Made by a program: the position numbers and the translations under genes. Source: an uncultured Anaeroplasmataceae bacterium (GTDB lineage: Bacteria; Bacillota_I; Bacilli_A; Acholeplasmatales; Anaeroplasmataceae). From it: 44,551 bases of DNA. The stretch is from contig CANQBD010000012.1 in assembly GCA_947589245.1 (NCBI GenBank), positions 1-44,551 on the forward strand, read 5' to 3'. Below the pieces are notes generated by a model, which had not been told where the DNA came from, ran no database searches, and saw only the letters and a list, made by a program, of their open reading frames with translations. Numbering within the stretch: position 1 is the first letter of the stretch; the number at the start of each line of letters is the position of its first letter. Shown in pieces: positions 10,448 to 19,400 of the stretch.

Positions 10448-11194
10448 CTATTTACCTCCTTTAGAGCTTTCTTCTTTAACTTCCTTATTAACTGGTTTTT
10501 TAACAGGTCGTGCTGGTCTAGCAGGTCTCTTTTCTTCAAAACTTCTTGGAGTTAATTCGAAAACTTCACCCTTATAGATCCAAACCTTAACACCTAACTT
10601 ACCATATGTAGTAAGTGCTTCTGCTACAGCGTAATCAACATCAGCACGAAGAGTTTGTAGAGGAACTTGGCCTTCATTATAACCTTCGCTACGAGCCATT
10701 TCTGCGCCACCTAAACGGCCAGAAATTAATGTCTTAGCACCTTTAGCACCAGCCTTTAAAGCTCTTTGAATAGCAACCTTTTGAACACGACGGAAAGAAG
10801 CACGAGCCTCTAGCTGTTCAGCAATAGACTTAGCTACTAATGTCGCATCTAATTCAGGTTTCTTAATTTCAACAACATTTAAAATAATTTCTTTCTTAGT
10901 CATAAATGCCAACTCTTTAACAACCTTGTTCTTTGTTTCAGCTTCATGACCAATTACAATACCTGGCTTACCAGTATATAATGTAATCTTAACACGATCC
11001 TTGTTAGTACCTTTTAAACGTTCGATAATAACACGTGAGATCGCTGCTTTCTTATAAACTTCGTTTAAATAATCACGAATTTTTAAATCTTCTAATAAAA
11101 GATCTGCAACATCGGTTTTAGCGGCATACCATGCGGCATCCCAATCACGGTTAATACCAACTCGTAAACCAACAGGACTTACTTTTTGACCCAT
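10448..11194 (-). CDS. rpsC: 30S ribosomal protein S3 (uS3)
   Basis: This 248-aa protein belongs to the mRNA entry tunnel helicase ring. It begins [19 protein letters not shown]. The type-2 KH domain is in the N-terminal half ([18 protein letters not shown]), and the C-terminal domain holds [22 protein letters not shown]. It is about 30 residues longer than in B. subtilis because of a Pro/Arg/Lys/Glu-rich tail after about residue 220 ([13 protein letters not shown]). It lies between rplV and rplP. Confidence 0.98.
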   Translation of the reverse strand: MGQKVSPVGLRVGINRDWDAAWYAAKTDVADLLLEDLKIRDYLNEVYKKAAISRVIIERLKGTNKDRVKITLYTGKPGIVIGHEAETKNKVVKELAFMTKKEIILNVVEIKKPELDATLVAKSIAEQLEARASFRRVQKVAIQRALKAGAKGAKTLISGRLGGAEMARSEGYNEGQVPLQTLRADVDYAVAEALTTYGKLGVKVWIYKGEVFELTPRSFEEKRPARPARPVKKPVNKEVKEESSKGGK

Positions 11195-11209
11195 GTGTAC
11201 ATTTCCTCC

Positions 11210-11551
11210 TTACTTGCTTTCCTTTTCGGCTACGATAACTGTAATGTGGCAAGTTCTCTTTAAGATAACATCGCCTCTACCTTTAGCACGAGGTAACATT
11301 CTCTTCATTCTAATACCATCGTTAACGTATGCCGTTTTTACAAATAGATTACTAGAATCCATATTATAATTATGCTCTGCATTAGCACATGCAGAATCTA
11401 ACACTTTAGAAACAACTTCACAAGCTCTCTTGTTAGTTAATCTCAAGATAGCCTTGGCTTCAGCTACATCCTTATTACGAATTAAATCTACAACAAGACG
11501 AGCCTTGCGTGGAGTGACTCTAATAGTACTAGCAGTTGCTTTAGCTTCCAT
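11210..11551 (-). CDS. rplV: 50S ribosomal protein L22 (uL22)
   Basis: This 113-aa protein has a beta-hairpin that lines the exit-tunnel constriction. The blocks [21 protein letters not shown] and the loop [21 protein letters not shown] (tip of the hairpin) are canonical, and the length is normal. It lies between rpsS and rpsC. Confidence 0.98.
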   Translation of the reverse strand: MEAKATASTIRVTPRKARLVVDLIRNKDVAEAKAILRLTNKRACEVVSKVLDSACANAEHNYNMDSSNLFVKTAYVNDGIRMKRMLPRAKGRGDVILKRTCHITVIVAEKESK

Positions 11552-11570
11552 ATTTTAAATCTCCTTTAGA

Positions 11571-11849
11571 CTATCTCTTTGATTTTTTATCGTCAGCGTC
11601 ATGTCCACGGTAAGTTCTTGTAGGAGCGAATTCACCTAACTTGTGGCCTACCATATCTTCAGTAATATATACAGGGACATGTTCGCGACCATTATAAACT
11701 GCAATTGTATAACCAATAAATGCAGGAAAAATTGTTGATCTACGTGACCATGTTTGAATAACTTTCTTTTCAGCGTTATCCTTCTGTGCTTCAATCTTTT
11801 TCATTAAATGATCATCACAGAAAGGTCCTTTTTTAATTGAACGAGCCAT
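11571..11849 (-). CDS. rpsS: 30S ribosomal protein S19 (uS19)
   Basis: This 92-aa small-subunit head protein begins [18 protein letters not shown]. The signature [22 protein letters not shown] is intact. The length is the family standard and an AGGAGG site precedes the ATG. It lies between rplB and rplV. Confidence 0.98.
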   Translation of the reverse strand: MARSIKKGPFCDDHLMKKIEAQKDNAEKKVIQTWSRRSTIFPAFIGYTIAVYNGREHVPVYITEDMVGHKLGEFAPTRTYRGHDADDKKSKR

Positions 11850-11864
11850 AATATTTCCTCCTTA

Positions 11865-12698
11865 TTACTTTTCGTTTCTTCTACGAACGATTAACTTAGT
11901 AGAAGCCTTCTTGTTATTACGTGTTTTAACACCAAGAGCTGGTTTACCCCAAGGAGTAAATGGACTTGCACGTCCAACTGGGCTCTTACCTTCACCACCA
12001 CCATGAGGGTGATCATTAGGGTTCATAACAGAACCACGAACCTCAGGTCGTAGACCCATATGACGAGCTCTACCGGCTTTACCAATTCTAACAAGTTCAT
12101 GAGATTCATTACCAACTTCACCAACAGTTGCTCTACAAGTATTTAAAACCTTGCGAACCTCACCGCTACTAAGCCGAATGATAACATGATTATCAACACG
12201 TCCTAGAATTTGAGCAGAAACACCAGCACTACGTGCTAATTGTCCACCCTTACCAGGATGTAATTCGATATTGTGAATTAAACTACCAACAGGAATTTGA
12301 TTAATTACCATAGCATTACCAGGCTTGATGTCAGCATTTTCACCAGAAACTAGCTTGTCACCAACTTTTAAACCTTTAGGTGCTAGGATATATCTCTTTT
12401 CGCCATCAGCATAAACTAATAAGGCGATATTTGCGCTTCTGTTTGGATCGTATTCAATAGACTTAACTGTTGCTGGAATACCATCCTTATTTCTCTTAAA
12501 ATCAATAATACGATACATTTGTTTATTACCGCCACCTTGATGACGAACGGTAATCTTACCTGAATTATTACGGCCACCCTTCTTATGCTTAGGTGCTAAT
12601 AATGACTTTTCAGGAGTATCAGTTGTAATCTCATCAAATACTAAAACAGACATATTACGTCTACCATTTGATGTTGGCTTATATTTTCTAACTGCCAT
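11865..12698 (-). CDS. rplB: 50S ribosomal protein L2 (uL2)
   Basis: This 277-aa protein is needed for subunit joining and peptidyl-transferase activity. Canonical parts are [21 protein letters not shown], the conserved [33 protein letters not shown]-type block (His in the HPHGGGEG segment at the active-site side) and the end [15 protein letters not shown]. The length is standard. It lies between rplW and rpsS. Confidence 0.98.
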   Translation of the reverse strand: MAVRKYKPTSNGRRNMSVLVFDEITTDTPEKSLLAPKHKKGGRNNSGKITVRHQGGGNKQMYRIIDFKRNKDGIPATVKSIEYDPNRSANIALLVYADGEKRYILAPKGLKVGDKLVSGENADIKPGNAMVINQIPVGSLIHNIELHPGKGGQLARSAGVSAQILGRVDNHVIIRLSSGEVRKVLNTCRATVGEVGNESHELVRIGKAGRARHMGLRPEVRGSVMNPNDHPHGGGEGKSPVGRASPFTPWGKPALGVKTRNNKKASTKLIVRRRNEK

Positions 12699-12717
12699 GT
12701 TAATAATTTCCTCCTAA

Positions 12718-13005
12718 TTAGATTTCGAAGGCGTCAATCTTTTGATCCTTAGCTAATTTACAGATTGCCTTTTTATATGCAGGAGCAAATCCTTCATATT
12801 TACCAACCTTTTTACGCTTAGGTAATACAGTGATTGTATTTACGCTTTCTACCTTTACTTTAAAAATTTCTTCAACAGCATTTTTAATTTCAACTTTGTT
12901 TGCAGTTTTTGCAACCTTGAAAGTATATTTGTTCTCTTTTTCCTTTAATGCCATTGTCTTCTCGGTAATAATTGGACCTTGAATAATATCAAATGCTTTT
13001 GTCAT
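12718..13005 (-). CDS. rplW: 50S ribosomal protein L23 (uL23)
   Basis: This 95-aa exit-tunnel protein docks trigger factor and [46 protein letters not shown] and [19 protein letters not shown] are canonical. The length is normal. It begins 1 nt after the rplD stop, with its ribosome site inside rplD. Confidence 0.98.
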   Translation of the reverse strand: MTKAFDIIQGPIITEKTMALKEKENKYTFKVAKTANKVEIKNAVEEIFKVKVESVNTITVLPKRKKVGKYEGFAPAYKKAICKLAKDQKIDAFEI

Positions 13006-13006
13006 A

Positions 13007-13636
13007 TTACTTCAATTCCTCCTCATAATAAGCAACAGCGCCAGAAGTTACTACCATTTTATCATAGCATAAAATTTCATAAACACTTGCGTTGTTAACT
13101 GGTGTAAGGAATACACCTGGAATATTTCTTGCTGAGAATACTGCTTCAGCTGTTAATTCTTCAGGAGAACAAACAACAATTGCTTTACCCTCAACTTTAA
13201 TATTTTCTAAGAACTTTAAGAAATTCTTAGTTTTAATTTCTTCAAATTTAATTGCATCTACCGCAACAAACTTATCATTCTTTACCTTATAAGATAAAAC
13301 AGACTTTAAACCTAATTGCTTATATTTCTTATTCAACTTAAAAGCATAGCTTCTTGGAGTTGGACCGAATGGAACACCACCACCAACCCATTGAGTTGCC
13401 CGAATTGAGCCTTGACGAGCACGACCTGTGCCCTTTTGTCTCCATGGCTTACGACCACCACCACGAACTTCGCTTCTGCCTTTAACGTCATGTGTACCTT
13501 GACGCATAGCTGCTCTTTGGCAATTTACAACATCATAAATTGCTTGTTGATTAGGTTCAATACCGAAGATTTCTTCACTTAAATTAATATCTTTTACTTT
13601 TTCTCCAGATTGATTTAATAATGCTACTTTTGGCAT
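13007..13636 (-). CDS. rplD: 50S ribosomal protein L4 (uL4)
   Basis: This 209-aa protein has an extended loop ([26 protein letters not shown] region) that reaches the exit tunnel and a globular part ending [11 protein letters not shown]. In E. coli L4 represses its own operon through the S10 leader; whether that applies here is unknown. The length is normal. It lies between rplC and rplW. Confidence 0.98.
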   Translation of the reverse strand: MPKVALLNQSGEKVKDINLSEEIFGIEPNQQAIYDVVNCQRAAMRQGTHDVKGRSEVRGGGRKPWRQKGTGRARQGSIRATQWVGGGVPFGPTPRSYAFKLNKKYKQLGLKSVLSYKVKNDKFVAVDAIKFEEIKTKNFLKFLENIKVEGKAIVVCSPEELTAEAVFSARNIPGVFLTPVNNASVYEILCYDKMVVTSGAVAYYEEELK

Positions 13637-13657
13637 AGTAAATCTCCTTTCTCACAA

Positions 13658-14299
13658 TTAATTAGCTTTTACGGCTGTCTTAATTGTAACTAAACCCTTC
13701 TTAGGACCTGGCACATTACCACGAACTAAGATTAAGTCACGTTCTGTATCAACAGCTGCAATAACTAAATTTTGTAATGTCACAGTCACATGGCCCATAT
13801 GACCTGGCATTTTCTTACCTTTTAAATTGCCTTTGATGGCTCCCATAGAACCAACAATACGATGACAAGCTGATGTACCATGACTCATTCTTAATCGTCT
13901 ATGACCATAACGCTTAATAGTACCGGCAAAGCCTTTACCTTTTGAAGTACCTGTAACGTCTACTACATCTCCTGCCGCAAATATATCACATTTAATTTCT
14001 TGGCCAACATTGTAAGATAATAACTCATTTCCACGCTCTTCTGAGAAACGAAATTCTCTTATGAAGCGCTTAGGAGCAGTGTTAGCCTTAGCAACGTGAC
14101 CCTGTTCAGGCTTGTTTGATAAACTTTCTCTTTTATCAATAAAACCAACTTGAACAGCAACATATCCATCATTTTCAACTGTTTTTTGCTGTAAAACAAC
14201 ATTTGGAGTTGCATCAATGATAGTTACTGGAATTAAATTCCCAGCTGCATCGAAAATTTGAGTCATGCCCAATTTTCTACCTAAGATTCCCTTAGCCAT
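13658..14299 (-). CDS. rplC: 50S ribosomal protein L3 (uL3)
   Basis: This 213-aa protein begins [17 protein letters not shown]. The long loop near the peptidyl-transferase centre ([17 protein letters not shown] ... [21 protein letters not shown]) is intact. The length is normal. It lies between rpsJ and rplD. Confidence 0.98.
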   Translation of the reverse strand: MAKGILGRKLGMTQIFDAAGNLIPVTIIDATPNVVLQQKTVENDGYVAVQVGFIDKRESLSNKPEQGHVAKANTAPKRFIREFRFSEERGNELLSYNVGQEIKCDIFAAGDVVDVTGTSKGKGFAGTIKRYGHRRLRMSHGTSACHRIVGSMGAIKGNLKGKKMPGHMGHVTVTLQNLVIAAVDTERDLILVRGNVPGPKKGLVTIKTAVKAN

Positions 14300-14331
14300 T
14301 GAAATTTTCCTCTTTTCTTAAAATATTTTTA

Positions 14332-14637
14332 TTACTTTAATACGATATCAATACCAGAAGGTAAATCAATATGCATCAAAGCATCAATTGTTTGTGGATT
14401 TGGATCCACGATTTCGATTAATCTCTTATGAGTTCTACGTTCAAATTGTTCACGTGAATCTTTGTTAACATGAGGTGAACGTAAAATTGTAAAGATTTCC
14501 TTTTCTGTTGGAAGAGGTACAGGACCATTAACAGTTGAACCTGTCTTCTTTACACTATCAACAATTTTTCTTGCTGATAAATCTAATAATCTGTGATCAT
14601 AAGATTTTAAACGAATTCTAATTTTTGATTTTGCCAT
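14332..14637 (-). CDS. rpsJ: 30S ribosomal protein S10 (uS10)
   Basis: This 101-aa protein begins [19 protein letters not shown]. It is also NusE, the antitermination partner of NusB. The C-terminal [13 protein letters not shown] and the loop [13 protein letters not shown] are canonical. The open frame continues 25 codons upstream, but that extension lies inside the leader RNA. The ATG at 14637 has an AGGAG site 9 nt upstream and gives the standard length. It is the first gene of the cluster. Confidence 0.98.
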   Translation of the reverse strand: MAKSKIRIRLKSYDHRLLDLSARKIVDSVKKTGSTVNGPVPLPTEKEIFTILRSPHVNKDSREQFERRTHKRLIEIVDPNPQTIDALMHIDLPSGIDIVLK

Positions 14638-14771
14638 TTTTAATAACTCCTTTCGCCTATAATCTTTGTATAGACTTGCTCCATGAGAAAACCCAACACC
14701 CTGCAATGACAACGTTTCTCAGTGTGTCGACAACCTCCCACTTCACAGCTAGTTCTTGCATATACGCAAGC
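14638..14771 (-). promoter_or_regulatory. Structured 5' leader of the S10 operon (putative ribosomal-protein leader)
   Basis: About 134 nt lie between the predicted transcription start and rpsJ. A hairpin of 6 bp (CTTGCG / TGCAAG with one G-U, 14755-14770) opens the leader. Farther down, TGAGAAA can pair with TTTCTCA. The ACAC just before the first strand can pair with a GTGT between the two strands, which would make an H-type pseudoknot. The GTGGGAGG and TCATGGAGCAAG stretches resemble what I remember of other Bacillota S10 leaders. The role in autoregulation is inference. Confidence 0.5.
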
Positions 14772-14777
14772 TTGTCT

Positions 14778-14806
14778 ATTATAAGCTATTTTTTATAAAA
14801 AAGCAA
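14778..14806 (-). promoter_or_regulatory. Sigma-A promoter of the S10-spc-alpha cluster
   Basis: On the minus strand there is a -35 TTGCTT (14801-14806), a 17-nt spacer and a perfect -10 TATAAT (14778-14783). The spacer is A/T-only except for one GC step. It is the only strong promoter seen for the roughly 14.6-kb cluster. Confidence 0.85.
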
Positions 14807-14860
14807 TACTTTTTTTGAATATTTTTAGCTTTTCTTCCCATAAAGCTCTCAATCCATAAT

Positions 14861-14897
14861 AAAAAGCCAGTTGATAATCATCTTCATCAAACTGGCT
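14861..14897 (-). terminator. Terminator of the pectate lyase operon
   Basis: On the minus strand AGCCAGTTTGAT pairs with ATCAACTGGCT (one bulged T, loop about 10 nt) and is followed by TTTTTATT. It stands 20 nt after the stop codon of the pectate lyase gene and isolates it from the ribosomal promoter. Confidence 0.8.
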
Positions 14898-14917
14898 AAT
14901 TTATTATGTTTTTTATA

Positions 14918-17900
14918 TTATCTTAATGTAACATTGCCATTAGCATCAATAGCCCAGACATTATCCATATCCCAGCCAACTAAATATCTAAAATATGAAT
15001 CATCAGGAACAAAATCAGTACCTTGTGAAAAATAAATACTTGTAGATCTAATTATATCACTATAATATTCTTCCCAAGAACCATAGTTGTTTCTACCCAA
15101 AATATCAGTGCTCATGGTATTTGCACGACCACAAATTGGATTACAATTTTTATGAGCATAAGCTTGATAATCACTTTCAATATCAATCTCTCTAGCATCC
15201 AATACAGTGTTACCTTCTTTTGTATAAACAAAGATTACATCTGCAAAATTGTCACTTATATTATATAGACCTTGACCTGCTTCAATACTACCAACAATAC
15301 CACCATTATAATTTCCTTTGGCAGTAACAGTACCTTTGTAGTAGCAATTATTTACATCCATATAATAATTAGCATTATCATTCTTAATACGACCAACGAT
15401 ACCAGAAACACAGCCACCGCCATCATTACCATTACCAATATCAGCTCTAACTAAACAGTAAGAAATATAAACCTGTAATTCAGTAATGCCACTATCCATT
15501 TGAATATTACCAACGATACCAGCAACATACTTATTACCACAGAAAATTTCTTGATTTTCATCATTCATTAGGCTTACATGATCAACATAATTTATGCCAC
15601 CAATCATTTGACCTACTAAAGCACCAACACTACCACTAGAAGCTCCTGTGCCACGAGAACTTACATTTACCATATCTACGTTGGAAATGTAACCACCATT
15701 CATAGCTCCAACAATACCAACTAATTTTGCAGAACCATTTGTGTTAGTAATATCAATATTCTTGAAATTAACATTAACAATAGTACCATTTTCTAGCTTA
15801 TAGAAAATATTACCTTGTTTTTGAATATCTGAAACTACAGTAACATTAGAAATTGTATGGCCATTACCATTGAATGCACCAACAAATGAACTTGGCTGTG
15901 CAGCATCAGTCCACGTAAAATCAGCAAAATCTAAATCAGTAGTTAAGTTGTAAATTGTTAAAGAATCACTTGCAGTAACACCTTGAGCAAGATTATAAAA
16001 TTCTTCTTTAGTAGAAATATTTTCGGCTTTAATTTCTTTAGTTCTTAATTCAGAATAATGCTTGTTAACCTTATCACTAATTACATAATATACTCGATAA
16101 CCATTAGAATCAAATGGAGCTTCAAAATCAAAATTAATATAATCTGATGAGAAGCTATATACTTGAACATTTGGATGATTTACCACATCTTCAGCATCAT
16201 AAAGCTGATTATCTGAACTTACAACTACAGCATAAATCTTACCAGTAATACTTGATAGGTTACCAGAAATATTAAAACCAACAGCGTTTAATCTAAATGT
16301 ATGAATGCCACCAACAAAGTCTACTTCTGTTTCATCTTTACCAATATAAACATGATATACAAAGCTAGAAGTCTTTGTTGAATCACTCTTTAATGTGGCT
16401 GTAGTAGTCACTCTAAAGACACCCGGAACAGATGTATAAATACCATTTACTTCATAGAAAGTATCATTCTTATTTTCCGCATATTCATATTTAGTAGTTA
16501 AAGTATATGCGGCAGGGCTTAATTCAGAACCATCATATGAATTACCATCTTGAACAATAAATGTTGGTTCAAGGAAGGTATGATATCTTTCAACAATGTA
16601 GGAATCTTTACCATCACTACTTATTACTTTACCAAGTGATGAAGAACGATTTAATACCGTTAATTCAAATGTTTTTTGAAGGCTTGTACTACCATAAGTA
16701 ATTGTTGCCGTAAGAGTTACTTTAGTAGTGTTAGCAGGAGAATAAACTTTAGCTGTAATATAAACAGAGTTAGATTTAGAAATTTTTTCAGTAGGATCTA
16801 AGCTAATAACATCTGTATTAGAAGATTCCCATGAAATCTCACATTTATTAAGGAACACAGCTACTTCAAAGTTTTGGAAAACAGCATCTGAATTAGTCAA
16901 AACATCTAAGGCATCATAAGCATTCTTTAATAGAGCATCTGTATCAGAAGTGATATCAGATGGATTAGTATAAACGAAATGCTTATATTCTGCATAGGAA
17001 CTCTTTGATAAGTTAGCACCAATCGCTTCACCATTTGCATATGTTAAAAGCTGTTGATCAACAACCTTACATATATTACCAATGTTAACTGACATATCTT
17101 CATTTCTAAATAGCTTATGAATTTCATGAGTCTTATCCCCGATAGCATTTATAGATTCAATGCTTGCAAATGAAGCCCGAGATAAACCAGTGTAACTCTT
17201 AGTTAACTGTGGTAAAGAATCGTTACTATGAGATGAGGCATCTTGGTATCCATCTGCTGCAACATATAATTCTTGGTGAGCTTCAGTATCATAGCTAGTT
17301 TGGAAGATTGAATAAGCAACGCTACCTCTATAAGCATCCTCATTATAAGAACTATTGCCAGTTGCAGAGAAGTTCTGTTGATTATCAACATATGATAATA
17401 AACCAAAATATGAATTATAGCTTGAAGTATCACGAGCTAAGTCAAAATTATTAGACTTGTTTTCTTCACCAGCAATACCTCTTTCAGCAACTGTACCATC
17501 TTCATTTAAACCAATACAGTTATTGATTGCTGTACAATTCTTTAATTTAATGAAGCCTGGATTAGAGTTATCAGAAAAACCATGAAGCTTATTGTTGAAA
17601 GCTATACAATTTTCAACAACAACATCACCTTCCATGACACCACCACCAAGCTTAAAGCCAATACCATCACCATTAGTGGTGTTATATGATTGAGTACCAT
17701 TAGGTAAAGTATCTTGTTCAGGTAAATAACCATTCTCAAAAGAAAAACAATTCAATAGTGTTACAGTACCGATGTTACCACTATCTTCTTTTGCATATAA
17801 ATCCCAACCATCATCAGAATTTCTAAAAGCAATACAGCCATCAAAAACATTACCTTGACCAACTGTTAATTTAGCAGCGAAACCATCAGCATTTTCACCT

Positions 17901-18487
17901 AAAGTTTCTTTATCATAATTATAAAAAGATGTACAATTTTTAATTAGGTTGTTAGAAGGCCAAGTATTAATGTTAGTATTAGAACTTGCATCACGACCTA
18001 ATTGTAAACCAGAGTCACTATTTCTATAAAATTGACAATCTTCAATAATATTGTTAGAACCAGAAATATAAAGACCATTATCGCCAGCTCCTGTTATTTC
18101 AATATTTTTGATATGCCAATAATTCGCATTTAATTGAATACCACGATTAGAACCATTAAAATCCATTTTACTGAAATCAATAACAACGCGATCATCTTCA
18201 TTTTCTGGATGCATATTTATATAAGCTGTATAAGTACCACTAGTATAAGCCGTGATTCTTACTGGTTGATCATATGTACCAGCCTTTAATAAAATTGTAT
18301 CACCAGCTTGAGCTTTACCAATAGCGCCAGCTATAGATAATGGACTATCAGAGGTACCACTATTTGTATTTACACCATCTGGACTTGCATAAATAGTAGT
18401 TCCAGCAGCATTAGCTTGAAAACTAAAGGAAATAAATAAACCTAAGAAAAAGCTTAAAATTAAAGTTACAAATATTTTTCTTTTCAT
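14918..18487 (-). CDS. Secreted PL9-type pectate lyase with Ig-like and GLUG-like repeat regions
   Basis: This is a 1189-aa protein. Residues 1-28 are a signal peptide (KRK, hydrophobic core, cleavage after ANA). Residues about 30-330 are a right-handed parallel beta-helix matching family PL9: SPLSIAGAIGKAQAGDTILLKAGTY, then the calcium site D201 (ENADGFAAK), D225, D226 and D229 (NSDDGWDLY), and the presumed catalytic base K279 (GIGFKLGGG). The Asp spacing (24/1/3) matches what is known for Pel9A. Residues about 520-830 look like Ig-type domains, and about 840-1120 hold GLUG-like repeats (LVGIVGAMNGG, GALVGQM, AGIVGNI, NGGIVGS). No sortase signal is visible, so it is probably secreted. It lies 13 nt behind a lipoprotein gene with an AGGAGG site. 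The enzyme class is a confident inference; the substrate was not tested. Confidence 0.85.
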   Translation of the reverse strand: MKRKIFVTLILSFFLGLFISFSFQANAAGTTIYASPDGVNTNSGTSDSPLSIAGAIGKAQAGDTILLKAGTYDQPVRITAYTSGTYTAYINMHPENEDDRVVIDFSKMDFNGSNRGIQLNANYWHIKNIEITGAGDNGLYISGSNNIIEDCQFYRNSDSGLQLGRDASSNTNINTWPSNNLIKNCTSFYNYDKETLGENADGFAAKLTVGQGNVFDGCIAFRNSDDGWDLYAKEDSGNIGTVTLLNCFSFENGYLPEQDTLPNGTQSYNTTNGDGIGFKLGGGVMEGDVVVENCIAFNNKLHGFSDNSNPGFIKLKNCTAINNCIGLNEDGTVAERGIAGEENKSNNFDLARDTSSYNSYFGLLSYVDNQQNFSATGNSSYNEDAYRGSVAYSIFQTSYDTEAHQELYVAADGYQDASSHSNDSLPQLTKSYTGLSRASFASIESINAIGDKTHEIHKLFRNEDMSVNIGNICKVVDQQLLTYANGEAIGANLSKSSYAEYKHFVYTNPSDITSDTDALLKNAYDALDVLTNSDAVFQNFEVAVFLNKCEISWESSNTDVISLDPTEKISKSNSVYITAKVYSPANTTKVTLTATITYGSTSLQKTFELTVLNRSSSLGKVISSDGKDSYIVERYHTFLEPTFIVQDGNSYDGSELSPAAYTLTTKYEYAENKNDTFYEVNGIYTSVPGVFRVTTTATLKSDSTKTSSFVYHVYIGKDETEVDFVGGIHTFRLNAVGFNISGNLSSITGKIYAVVVSSDNQLYDAEDVVNHPNVQVYSFSSDYINFDFEAPFDSNGYRVYYVISDKVNKHYSELRTKEIKAENISTKEEFYNLAQGVTASDSLTIYNLTTDLDFADFTWTDAAQPSSFVGAFNGNGHTISNVTVVSDIQKQGNIFYKLENGTIVNVNFKNIDITNTNGSAKLVGIVGAMNGGYISNVDMVNVSSRGTGASSGSVGALVGQMIGGINYVDHVSLMNDENQEIFCGNKYVAGIVGNIQMDSGITELQVYISYCLVRADIGNGNDGGGCVSGIVGRIKNDNANYYMDVNNCYYKGTVTAKGNYNGGIVGSIEAGQGLYNISDNFADVIFVYTKEGNTVLDAREIDIESDYQAYAHKNCNPICGRANTMSTDILGRNNYGSWEEYYSDIIRSTSIYFSQGTDFVPDDSYFRYLVGWDMDNVWAIDANGNVTLR

Positions 18488-18500
18488 TTCTTATACCTCC

Positions 18501-19256
18501 TTATTTTACAATTACCCTAAAGAATGTGCTAACAGTGATTGTAACACCATCATAATCTTCTGAATAGCTAAGGTACGCAATATATGTTCCAGCCTTGCTG
18601 GTATCAACATCATCAAGAGATAATGTGTAACCACTTCTCATTCGATCACCTTCAATTAAAACTAATTGACCACCTTCATATTCATTTTCAGTATAAACCG
18701 CATGAACATTCTCAGGAACAATTGAGCTTTTAGCCGTATTTAAAGCCACATTAATAGTCTCATTACATTTTATACCTATTAAATGCTTAACACCTAAGCT
18801 TTCGTATTTATCAGCCTTGATAGAGGCTTGAATTTCAGTAGAAGAAACATAATCTCTGACACGAGCTGTAATGATTACTCTATATGTTCCTTCCTTATAA
18901 TAATTTACCCGTGTATCATCTAAATTAAAATTAGTTATTTTAATTGCAGAGTATCTAGATTCTGAATTTTCTAATTCATTATAAACCATATAAACTTCAA
19001 TGCTGTCCTTATCAATCGTTTCACCGAAGTAAATAGTAACATTTCTAGATCTTACGCGTAAACCAACTAAAGTTCTTCTCTTACCATCATCTAAATTCGT
19101 TTCAGGATAGTAAAAAGGATCCTCAGGATCTACCGTTGGTGTATCAGGCGTATCAGGTGTATCAGGATTTACCGGATCTTCCTGGCCACCACTACAACCA
19201 ACAAGCGCAAATAGACATGCGAACATTAGTAGGCTAAATATTATACTCTTTTTCAT
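18501..19256 (-). CDS. Surface lipoprotein with Ig-like domains, partner of the pectate lyase
   Basis: This 251-aa protein has a lipoprotein signal (MKKSIIF..., lipobox ALVGC, acylated Cys21). A Pro/Asp/Thr spacer (PDTPDTPDTP) follows at about 28-42. The rest looks like two Ig-like (Big_3-style) beta-sandwiches, one around VRSRNVTIYFGETID and one ending SYSEDYDGVTITVSTFFRVIVK. I recognise no catalytic motif. It is the first gene of a two-gene operon with the lyase, so it may tether substrate or enzyme at the cell surface. That role is inference. Confidence 0.75.
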   Translation of the reverse strand: MKKSIIFSLLMFACLFALVGCSGGQEDPVNPDTPDTPDTPTVDPEDPFYYPETNLDDGKRRTLVGLRVRSRNVTIYFGETIDKDSIEVYMVYNELENSESRYSAIKITNFNLDDTRVNYYKEGTYRVIITARVRDYVSSTEIQASIKADKYESLGVKHLIGIKCNETINVALNTAKSSIVPENVHAVYTENEYEGGQLVLIEGDRMRSGYTLSLDDVDTSKAGTYIAYLSYSEDYDGVTITVSTFFRVIVK

Positions 19257-19295
19257 ATTTTATCCTCCTTGTAAACGCTATCATATAGCCTTATA

Positions 19296-19324
19296 ATCAT
19301 ATCATATTTTGATTTAGAATTCAA
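19296..19324 (-). promoter_or_regulatory. Promoter of the lipoprotein-pectate lyase operon
   Basis: On the minus strand there is a -35 TTGAAT (19319-19324), a 17-nt spacer and a -10 TATGAT (19296-19301), followed by an AAGGAGG site before the ATG at 19256. It lies in the 144-bp divergent gap. The plus-strand U32 gene must use the same gap; a TATAAT at 19351-19356 with only a poor -35 (GATACA) is the best candidate there. Confidence 0.7.
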
Positions 19325-19400
19325 GAAGATACAAGATTTTATTTCATAAATATAATATCTTTTTTCACTAAAATGTGTTAAAATGCTTATGGTGATAAAA

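Noticed and set aside
14638-14712. N-terminal extension of S10
   Set aside because: It lies in the leader RNA; the standard [10 protein letters not shown] start has a ribosome site.
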